A DNA stretch of 12,978 nucleotides, from NCBI GenBank assembly GCA_017551405.1, contig JAFZLP010000058.1, positions 1 through 12,978 on the forward strand. Reading direction: 5' to 3'. Positions 7,536 through 12,978 of the stretch are shown one piece after another. The notes beneath the pieces were generated by a model, which made no database searches, was not told the origin of the DNA, and was given only the letters and a program-made list of their open reading frames with translations. The DNA comes from Bacteroidales bacterium. Lineage in GTDB: Bacteria; Bacteroidota; Bacteroidia; Bacteroidales; UBA932. Position 1 is the first letter of the stretch. Each line of letters starts with the position of its first letter. The translations under genes and the position numbers were made by a program.

Positions 7536-7541
7536 GGAAGG
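7536..7541 (+). promoter_or_regulatory. Strong Shine-Dalgarno site for hydA
   Basis: GGAAGG lies directly after the hydB stop codon and ends eight bases before the hydA ATG at 7550. It is the clearest Shine-Dalgarno-like site in the window; most other genes here have none. It should help set efficient translation of the catalytic subunit. Confidence 0.5.
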
Positions 7542-7549
7542 AACAAGTT

Positions 7550-9328
7550 ATGGACACTATAAAATTAACCATAGACAACAGAGTAGTGGAAGTGCCCCGC
7601 GGTACTACCATCCTGAAAGCAGCCGAGCAGATCGGCATCAAGATCCCTACCCTCTGTAATTTCGAACTCGACGGCCTCGCCCTCAAGAATCATCCCGGCG
7701 GATGCCGCGTGTGCGTGGTGGAGGTTGTAGGACGCAGGAACCTTGCTCCTGCCTGTATCACCGAGTGTATGCCCGACATGGTCGTCAAGACCAATTCGTT
7801 CCGCGCGCTCAACGCCCGCAGGACCGTCGTCGAGCTCATGCTCAGCGACCATCCCAACGACTGTCTCCAGTGCGCCAAGAGCGGACAGTGCGAACTGCAG
7901 GCCCTGGCATCCCACCTGGGCATCCGCGAGATTCCCTTCAAGGGCGCCCAGTCGGAATATGCCAAGGAGACTTCGTCCCCGTCCATCGTGCGCGATGCCA
8001 ACAAGTGCATCATGTGCCGCCGCTGCGAATCCGTATGCCATGAGTACCAGAGCGTAGGTGCCATCGGCGCGGTCGAGAGGGGCTTCCCCGCAGTGGTCGC
8101 CACCGCATTCGGCAAGGGCCTCATCGACACCAACTGCGTGATGTGCGGCCAGTGCGTCGCAGTCTGCCCGACCGGAGCCCTCACCGAGGTCGACAACACC
8201 GGCAGGATTCTCCGCGACATCGCCAATCCCGACGTCAAGACCTGCGTCCAGGTTGCTCCCGCAGTCCGCGTGGCCCTCGGCGAAGAGTTCGGCATGCCTG
8301 CCGGCAGCATCGTTACCGGCAAGATCGCAGCCGCCCTCAAGGCCATCGGCTTCGATTACGTATTCGACACCGACTGGTCGGCCGACCTCACCATCATGGA
8401 GGAAGGCACCGAGGTCATCGGCCGCCTCAAGGCATTCCTCGCCGGCGACAAGAACGTCAAGATTCCTATCATGACTTCCTGCTGCCCGGCATGGGTCAAC
8501 TTCTACGAGAAGTTCTATCCCGAGCTCCGCGAATATCCCTCCACGGCGAAATCCCCGCAGGGCATGTTCGGCGCCACCGTCAAGACATACTTCGCCGACA
8601 AGATCGGCGTTCCGCGCGAGAAGCTGATTTCCGTCTCCGTGATGCCCTGCGTCGCCAAGAAATATGAGTGCGAACGTGAGGAACTCGGCGCGAACGGCGA
8701 TCCCGACGTGAACTATTCCATCACCACCCGCGAGCTCGCCCGCCTCATCAAGATCTGCAACATCGACTTCAACAGTCTCCCCGACGCTGAGTTCGACTCC
8801 CCGCTCGGAGCTTCCACCGGTGCTGCTGTCATCTTCGGTGCCACCGGCGGCGTTATGGAGGCAGCCCTCCGTACGGCCGTTGAAATCCTGACCGGCAAGA
8901 CCCTCCCGAGGATCGACTTCGAAGAGGTCCGCGGTCTGGACGGCATCCGCGAGGCTACGATTCCGGTTCCCGGCGTCGCCGACCTCAAGGTCGCGATCGT
9001 CTACGGCCTTAAGAACGCCCGCGTGATCATGGAACAGATCAAGGCCGGCAACTGCCCCTACCACTTCGTGGAAGTAATGGCCTGCCCCGGCGGCTGTATC
9101 GACGGCGCAGGACAGCCTTACCATCACGGCGACGCGTCCATCGTCAAGGCACGTCACGCCGCCATCTACGAGGCTGACAGGCAGATGCCCATCCGCAAGT
9201 CCCACGAGAATCCCGAGATCATCTCGATCTACAAGGAGTTCTACGGCGAGCCTTGCTCCGAGAAGTCGCACCACCTGCTTCACACGCATTACTTTGACAA
9301 GAAAATCAAGTTTGACATCGAAAAATAA
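7550..9328 (+). CDS. hydA: HydA, catalytic [FeFe] hydrogenase subunit (group A, NADH-linked type)
   Basis: This 592-residue subunit carries the H-cluster and makes or oxidises H2. N-terminal NuoG-like part: [2Fe-2S] ligands C36, C52, C55, C69; a His/Cys [4Fe-4S] site H101, C105, C108, C114; then two ferredoxin clusters C153/156/159/163 and C196/199/202/206. The H-cluster domain has all three signatures: TSCCPAW (309-315; C311 is the expected proton-relay cysteine, C312 a cluster ligand), MPCVAKKYE (365-373; C367), and ACPGGCIDGAGQP (511-523; C512, C516). The C-terminus holds the small-subunit-type segment with SHENP (551-555) and LLHTHY (576-581), which in the large fused forms closes over the active site. 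All catalytic residues I can check are present, so it should be active if matured by HydE, HydF and HydG, none of which is in this window. It lies between hydB and hydC, the latter eight bases away. Confidence 0.97.
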   Translation: MDTIKLTIDNRVVEVPRGTTILKAAEQIGIKIPTLCNFELDGLALKNHPGGCRVCVVEVVGRRNLAPACITECMPDMVVKTNSFRALNARRTVVELMLSDHPNDCLQCAKSGQCELQALASHLGIREIPFKGAQSEYAKETSSPSIVRDANKCIMCRRCESVCHEYQSVGAIGAVERGFPAVVATAFGKGLIDTNCVMCGQCVAVCPTGALTEVDNTGRILRDIANPDVKTCVQVAPAVRVALGEEFGMPAGSIVTGKIAAALKAIGFDYVFDTDWSADLTIMEEGTEVIGRLKAFLAGDKNVKIPIMTSCCPAWVNFYEKFYPELREYPSTAKSPQGMFGATVKTYFADKIGVPREKLISVSVMPCVAKKYECEREELGANGDPDVNYSITTRELARLIKICNIDFNSLPDAEFDSPLGASTGAAVIFGATGGVMEAALRTAVEILTGKTLPRIDFEEVRGLDGIREATIPVPGVADLKVAIVYGLKNARVIMEQIKAGNCPYHFVEVMACPGGCIDGAGQPYHHGDASIVKARHAAIYEADRQMPIRKSHENPEIISIYKEFYGEPCSEKSHHLLHTHYFDKKIKFDIEK

Positions 9329-9336
9329 TCTCAGCC

Positions 9337-9822
9337 ATGTGTGGACCCAAAGTACATATTTCTGAAGCCAATTACCTTAAAATCAAGGAAATCTGCGCTT
9401 CCTTCGACAACAACCCCGGAGAACTGATCAACGTTCTCCACAAGACGCAGGGCCACTTCGGCTATCTTCCCGAAGAAGTCCAGCAGGTTGTGGCTGACTG
9501 CCTTGGCATTCCCGTGGGCAGGGTTTACGGTGTCGTTTCCTTCTACAGCTTCTTCACCATGAAGCCGAAGGGCAAATACGCGATCTCCGTATGTCTTGGT
9601 ACGGCGTGCTATGTCAAGGGTGCCGAGAAGGTGCTTGACGCTCTCAAGAGCGAGCTCAAGATCTCCGAAGGCGAAGTTACCCCCGACGGCAAATTCTCGC
9701 TGGACGTCCTCCGCTGCGTGGGCGCCTGCGGTCTTGCTCCGGTGATGACCATCAACGGCAAGACCTACGGACGTCTCGCTCCCGAGAGCGTCAAGAAGAT
9801 CCTTGCCGAGTACGCAGATTAA
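9337..9822 (+). CDS. hydC: HydC, NuoE-like [2Fe-2S] subunit of [FeFe] hydrogenase
   Basis: This 161-residue protein has the usual NuoE/HydC length: a helical N-terminal half (about 1-75, with LHKTQGHFGYLPEEV) and a thioredoxin-like half binding one [2Fe-2S] cluster through C86, C91 (CLGTAC) and C127, C131 (CVGAC). It pairs with the NuoF-like HydB to complete the NADH-side electron entry of the hydrogenase. The gene starts eight bases after hydA and is the last structural gene before a GC-rich hairpin. In many related operons hydC comes first; here it is last. Nothing suggests loss of function. Confidence 0.95.
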   Translation: MCGPKVHISEANYLKIKEICASFDNNPGELINVLHKTQGHFGYLPEEVQQVVADCLGIPVGRVYGVVSFYSFFTMKPKGKYAISVCLGTACYVKGAEKVLDALKSELKISEGEVTPDGKFSLDVLRCVGACGLAPVMTINGKTYGRLAPESVKKILAEYAD

Positions 9823-9842
9823 GACTGTCTCTTATTTCAACC

Positions 9843-9876
9843 ATTCGGGCCGGCTCCCGCGGGAGGCGGCCCGAAT
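9843..9876 (+). terminator. GC-rich hairpin after hydC, terminator or attenuator
   Basis: Perfect 10-base arms ATTCGGGCCG (9843-9852) and CGGCCCGAAT (9867-9876), a single G/G mismatch, then an inner CTCCC/GGGAG stem (9854-9858 with 9861-9865). The RNA hairpin should be very stable. The following bases (ATATAATTCC) are only moderately U-rich, so termination may be partial. It lies between the hydrogenase structural genes and the putative sensory genes, with no clear new promoter after it. Confidence 0.65.
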
Positions 9877-9890
9877 ATAATTCCAGAACA

Positions 9891-10235
9891 ATGACTATCA
9901 GGGAAATAGCCTCCCTCGTGGACGGCGAGATCGTGGGAGCACCCGTCGATGAAAGCTACGATGTGAAGAAGGCCTTCGCATCTGACCTCATGAGCGACGT
10001 GCTGCGCTTCCATATGGACGATACCGTCCTCATTACCGGACTCTGCAACAACCAGACGATGCGCACCAGCGACATGGCAGACCTGCGCGTGGTCCTGATC
10101 GGCCGTGACAAGCAGCCAGACGAAGACATGCTCGAACTTGCCGAGGACAGCGACATCACCATCATCAAGTGCAAGTACAGCATCTTCAAGATCAGCGGAA
10201 TCCTTTACGCCGCCGGAATCCAGCCCCTTTACTAG
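9891..10235 (+). CDS. DRTGG-domain-like small protein (first copy)
   Basis: This 114-residue protein resembles the DRTGG domain also found in some phosphotransacetylases and in stand-alone proteins near hydrogenase genes. Seen: an N-terminal helix with TIREIASLVDGEIV, the conserved AFASDLMSDVL (residues 28-38), hydrophobic strands VLITG (46-50) and LRVVLIG (65-71), DEDMLELAEDSDITII (77-92), and a C-terminal strand-turn with ISGILY. It has no membrane segment or catalytic motif that I recognise. Its closest relative in the window is the second small protein at 12007, which shares the ASDL-SDV block and the D-DMLE block. It follows the hairpin after hydC and stops two bases before the RsbW-like gene, so translational coupling is likely. 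A regulatory or ligand-binding role in the sensory module is an inference. Confidence 0.75.
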   Translation: MTIREIASLVDGEIVGAPVDESYDVKKAFASDLMSDVLRFHMDDTVLITGLCNNQTMRTSDMADLRVVLIGRDKQPDEDMLELAEDSDITIIKCKYSIFKISGILYAAGIQPLY

Positions 10236-10237
10236 CC

Positions 10238-10651
10238 ATGCATTACACCTTCAACATCGAACGCGGCAATTTCACCGACGCCGGCCAGGCATCCAGCAGC
10301 GTCAAGCGCACGCTCAAGCAGCTGGGAGTGAATCCCGCCGACATAAAGCGCACCGTGGTGGCTTTGTTCGAGGCGGAGATAAATGCCGTCGCGCACGCCT
10401 ATGGCGGCACAATCGACGTGGACATCGACGGGCAGAAGATAGTGATGGTGGTCGCCGACCAGGGCCCCGGCATTCCCGACCTCGATCTGGCCATGCAGGA
10501 GGGCTGGTCCACCGCCTCACCCCAGGTGAGGGAGATGGGTTACGGCGCCGGCATGGGCCTCCCGAACATCAAGAAGAATACGGACGAGCTCAAGATCGAC
10601 ACAAAGGTCGGCGTAGGCACCACCGTTACCATGACAGTTTACCTTGCATGA
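10238..10651 (+). CDS. RsbW-like HATPase, probable anti-sigma/serine kinase-type regulator
   Basis: This 137-residue protein is a single GHKL ATPase domain of the anti-sigma-factor kinase type (RsbW/SpoIIAB/RsbT-like). N-box: FEAEINAVAHAY (residues 44-55; E and N are the expected metal and ATP residues). G1 box: VADQGPGIPD. G2 box: GYGAGMGLPNI, followed by GVGTTVTM. I chose the ATG at 10238 because residues upstream in the same frame come from the preceding gene's coding region and lack family similarity; this start leaves two bases after the previous stop. It has no dimerisation/phosphoacceptor domain of a classic histidine kinase. In known systems such proteins bind a sigma factor or phosphorylate a STAS partner; no sigma factor, STAS or PP2C gene is visible here, so its target is unknown. 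It lies directly before the sensory hydrogenase-like gene. Confidence 0.88.
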   Translation: MHYTFNIERGNFTDAGQASSSVKRTLKQLGVNPADIKRTVVALFEAEINAVAHAYGGTIDVDIDGQKIVMVVADQGPGIPDLDLAMQEGWSTASPQVREMGYGAGMGLPNIKKNTDELKIDTKVGVGTTVTMTVYLA

Positions 10652-10655
10652 CTTT

Positions 10656-12005
10656 ATGGCCCAGGAAATCTATTTCAGACATTCTCTCAGGGTAAACGAC
10701 TACCTGTGCAAGGGCTGCACCACCTGTATGCGCACCTGCCCGACGGCAGCCATCCGCATCCGTGACGGCAAGGCTGTCATCAGCGACAACAAGTGCGTGG
10801 ATTGCGGCGAGTGCATCAAGGCCTGTCCCCACAAGGCCATATACATCAAGCAGGACGACTTCGGCCGCCTGTTCAATTACCGGTACAGGGTATGCCTGGT
10901 GCCCACCACCTTCATCGGGCAGTTCGAGGAAAAGTACAAGACCAGGGCTATCTATTCCTGCATCAAGAAGCTGGGATTCACCCACATCTACGAGGTGGAG
11001 CATGAGATGGACCGCATGGTCGAGCTCTACAACCGCTACATGGACGAGCATCCCGAGATCACTACCTTCATCTCCCCCTACTGTCCTGCGGTAACCCGGC
11101 TCATCCAGGTGCGTTTCCCCTCCCTGGTAGACAACGTCATCCACGTGAGGGCGCCGCTTGAACTCGCGTCCCGCGTCATTACCAAGCGCCTGATGGATGA
11201 AGGCGCCAGCCGCGACTCCATAGGCGTCTTCTACGTTACGCCCTGCGCGGCCAAGATTGCCGCGGTGAAATACCCCGTGAGCGGCAAGGAAACCTACGTT
11301 TCCGGCGTGATCAACATGGACTTCCTTTACAACAAGGTGCTCCTCATGCTTCACGACTCCGACAAAAACGCCCAGCCCATCAACCACGCCCTCACTTCGC
11401 GCGACGTGCTGTGGCCTCTCACCGGTGGCGAAGCCTCCCGTTTCAAGGGCTCGCAATTTGCCGTGGACGGCCTCACCAACGTGCTGCAGTTCCTGGAAAA
11501 GCTGGAAGACGAGGCCGTGGACGCCCCGGGTCTGGTGGAGATGCGCATCTGCGACCAGGGCTGCGTGGGCGGTGTCCTCACCACCAACAACCGTTTCGTG
11601 GCCAGGAAGCGCCTGGAATACAGGGCGAGGCTGTTCGAGCGTCTTGAACGCAGCAACATGCGCGAGACTGCAACGGATGACGAACCCCTCACCGACGAGA
11701 TGGTTGACGTCATGACCATTCCCGAAATCAAGCCGCGTTCCATACTCAAACTCAACGATGATTTTCACGAGGCATTCAAGATGGCCGAGCGCATGAAAAC
11801 CATCGAGAAGGCCCTTCCGGGCGTGAACTGCTCGGCGTGCGGGGCGCCTTCCTGCGCGGCCCTGGCCGAGGACATAGTGCGCGGAGATGCCCGCATCAGC
11901 ACCTGCATCTTCATCAACCGCAACACCAAGGCCTCCGAAGACGCCATTCACAGCATCTGGGGAGACCGCATCAAAACCAAGGAAACAAATAAAGACGACA
12001 AGTGA
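10656..12005 (+). CDS. Divergent [FeFe]-hydrogenase-like protein, probable H2/redox sensor
   Basis: This 449-residue protein begins with two ferredoxin clusters (C18/21/24/28 and C47/50/53/57), followed by an H-cluster-like domain. The four cysteines expected to bind the H-cluster cubane are kept: C143 in SPYCPA, C197 in TPCAAK, and C299 and C303 in RICDQGC. The cysteine before C143, the proton relay in catalytic enzymes, is Y142, and the ACPGGC/GGGQP signature is altered. The C-terminus adds a Fes-type [4Fe-4S] motif, LPGVNCSACGAPSC with C392, C395, C400 and C417. Such changes are known from group C/D putative sensory hydrogenases, so I call it a sensor, not the main catalyst. No PAS or kinase domain is present; the adjacent RsbW-like gene may supply the output. 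A TTG at 10644 would extend it by four residues and overlap the previous gene; the ATG at 10656 is preferred. Confidence 0.85.
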   Translation: MAQEIYFRHSLRVNDYLCKGCTTCMRTCPTAAIRIRDGKAVISDNKCVDCGECIKACPHKAIYIKQDDFGRLFNYRYRVCLVPTTFIGQFEEKYKTRAIYSCIKKLGFTHIYEVEHEMDRMVELYNRYMDEHPEITTFISPYCPAVTRLIQVRFPSLVDNVIHVRAPLELASRVITKRLMDEGASRDSIGVFYVTPCAAKIAAVKYPVSGKETYVSGVINMDFLYNKVLLMLHDSDKNAQPINHALTSRDVLWPLTGGEASRFKGSQFAVDGLTNVLQFLEKLEDEAVDAPGLVEMRICDQGCVGGVLTTNNRFVARKRLEYRARLFERLERSNMRETATDDEPLTDEMVDVMTIPEIKPRSILKLNDDFHEAFKMAERMKTIEKALPGVNCSACGAPSCAALAEDIVRGDARISTCIFINRNTKASEDAIHSIWGDRIKTKETNKDDK

Positions 12006-12006
12006 T

Positions 12007-12336
12007 ATGACAGTTAAGGAAATCATTGAAAAACTGGACCTGCAGTGCCTCAACGAGGCCAACCTCGATGCAGAGGTCACCGGCGCCTATGCCTCCGACC
12101 TTCTGAGCGACGTAATGGGCAACGCCCGTTCCGGCCAGGTCTGGATCACCATGCAGACACATAAGAACGTAACTGCAATCGCCTCCCTCAAGGACATTCC
12201 CGCGGTGATTCTGGTCCGCGGCGGCGTTCCCGACCAGGACATGCTTGAGCATGCCGCCGAAGAGGACATCTGCATCCTCGTCAGCAAGGACGCGACCTTC
12301 GAGGTCTGCGGCAAGCTTTACGAACTCCTGGCATAG
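12007..12336 (+). CDS. DRTGG-domain-like small protein (second copy)
   Basis: This 109-residue protein is a distant paralogue of the small protein at 9891. Shared blocks are AYASDLLSDVM (residues 27-37) and PDQDMLEHAAEEDICILV (75-92), ending in a similar strand-turn (FEVCGKLYELL). VRGGVPDQD (70-78) is the nearest equivalent of the domain's name-giving motif. It has two cysteines (C89, C101) in addition to C14. The start at 12007 is one base after the sensor's stop, and its own stop is one base before the PHP gene, so the three are tightly coupled. It may bind a nucleotide or small ligand and link the sensor to the output proteins; this is inferred from position and from the domain's presence in regulatory proteins. 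Confidence 0.75.
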   Translation: MTVKEIIEKLDLQCLNEANLDAEVTGAYASDLLSDVMGNARSGQVWITMQTHKNVTAIASLKDIPAVILVRGGVPDQDMLEHAAEEDICILVSKDATFEVCGKLYELLA

Positions 12337-12337
12337 G

Positions 12338-12978
12338 ATGCAGTTCAAGGCCGATATGCACATCCACTCGGTGCTCTCCCCCTGCGGAGACCTTGAGATG
12401 AGCCCCTCAGCCATCGTCGCGAAGGCGAAGGAGAAGGGCTTGGACATAATCGGCATTACCGACCACAATTCCACCCTGAACGCCGAAGTCACCCGGCGTC
12501 TCGGGGAAAAGGCGGGGCTTTGCGTCCTGATGGGGGCGGAGGTTACCACCAAAGAGGAGGTCCATTGCCTGAGTTTCATGCCCAATGCAGAGAAACTCGC
12601 TGAATTCCAGGCGTTTCTGGACTCCAAGGTCATATTTTTTGAGAACGATGTCGACAAGTTCGGCTATCAGCTGGTGGTGGACGAAGAGGAGAATGTGCTC
12701 GACCAGGTTCCGCATCTGCTCATCAACGCCCTCGACCTTCCGATGCTGGAACTCCAGCAGAAAGTCTACGAGATGGGCGGCATCTTCATCCCGGCCCACG
12801 TAGATCGCCCCACTTTCAGCATCAGTTCGCAGCTGGGCTTCATCCCCTCGGGGCTCAAGTTCCACGCCCTCGAACTCAGCTATTACTGCAAAAGGGACGG
12901 TTACAAGTTCCTCGAGAACTGCCCCTGGTTCAGCGACTTCAATTTCATCCAGAGCAGCGACGCCCATTTTGTCGACGA
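12338..12978 (+). CDS. PHP-domain phosphoesterase-like protein (3' end missing)
   Basis: The gene starts at ATG 12338, one base after the preceding stop, and runs open to the window end, giving 213 complete codons. Seen: DMHIHSVLSPCGD (residues 6-18), the first PHP metal motif HxH; ITDHN (46-50); GAEVTTKEEVH, with the expected Glu and His; PAHVDR; and SSDAH near the visible end, the conserved DxH motif. These metal-binding residues suggest a working PHP fold, the class of histidinol phosphatase-like hydrolases. The LSPCGD form of motif I is, as I recall, typical of PHP proteins found next to hydrogenase genes. The substrate is unknown; a phosphatase or nucleotide hydrolase serving the neighbouring kinase module is a reasonable guess. 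It is cut only by the window edge and shows no sign of decay. Confidence 0.88.
   Translation, partial: MQFKADMHIHSVLSPCGDLEMSPSAIVAKAKEKGLDIIGITDHNSTLNAEVTRRLGEKAGLCVLMGAEVTTKEEVHCLSFMPNAEKLAEFQAFLDSKVIFFENDVDKFGYQLVVDEEENVLDQVPHLLINALDLPMLELQQKVYEMGGIFIPAHVDRPTFSISSQLGFIPSGLKFHALELSYYCKRDGYKFLENCPWFSDFNFIQSSDAHFVD

Noticed and set aside
8010..8040. Possible damage to the first ferredoxin motif of HydA, where the usual Pro after the last Cys is His
   Set aside because: All four cysteines (C153/156/159/163) are present, and replacement of that proline is common in hydrogenase and NuoG ferredoxin domains.
10644..10655. TTG start giving a four-residue longer sensor protein
   Set aside because: The added residues come from sequence overlapping the end of the kinase gene, and the ATG at 10656 gives the expected short lead into the first ferredoxin motif.

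Overview
The window reads as a hydrogen-metabolism locus from an anaerobic Bacteroidota bacterium. I infer this from two promoter-like sites in the Bacteroidota style (TTG box, 19 bases, then a TAnnTTTG-like box) and from AT-rich leaders with few Shine-Dalgarno sites. The DNA is otherwise GC-rich, with strong C/G-ending codon use. That fits a high-GC Bacteroidales such as a Rikenellaceae/Alistipes-like gut species, but the genus is a guess. All genes lie on the + strand, and no stretch longer than about 90 bases is without a gene. No tRNA, rRNA, CRISPR array or insertion sequence was seen.

Region 1 (1-921) is the 3' end of an aldo/keto reductase carrying two ferredoxin-type clusters. Region 2 (about 940-5241) is a four-gene operon: hypB (nickel-inserting GTPase), a 941-residue iron-sulfur flavoprotein with a GltD/NfnB-like core, hypA (nickel chaperone), and a small membrane protein. 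No [NiFe] hydrogenase structural gene and no hypC, hypD, hypE or hypF is visible here.

Region 3 (about 5237-9876) is a trimeric/tetrameric NAD(H)-linked [FeFe] hydrogenase of the HydABC/Hnd type. It runs: an HndB/HydD-like thioredoxin-fold subunit without any cysteine, HydB (NuoF-like flavin subunit), HydA (catalytic H-cluster subunit) and HydC (NuoE-like). It has its own promoter and an AT-rich leader, and ends at a GC-rich hairpin. The family oxidises NADH, often with reduced ferredoxin in electron confurcation, to evolve H2, or runs in reverse. The H-cluster maturases HydE, HydF and HydG are not in the window.

Region 4 (9891 to the end) is a very tight run of five genes with 1-4 base gaps: a DRTGG-like protein, an RsbW-like ATPase/anti-sigma kinase, a divergent [FeFe]-hydrogenase-like protein, a second DRTGG-like protein, and a PHP-domain protein cut by the window end. 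The hydrogenase-like protein keeps the four cysteines that hold the H-cluster but has tyrosine in place of the proton-relay cysteine and gains a C-terminal Fes-type cluster. I read it as a sensor, not an H2-producing enzyme. Together these genes look like an H2/redox sensing and signalling module placed behind the hydrogenase it probably reports on. This is the least explained and most interesting part of the window.
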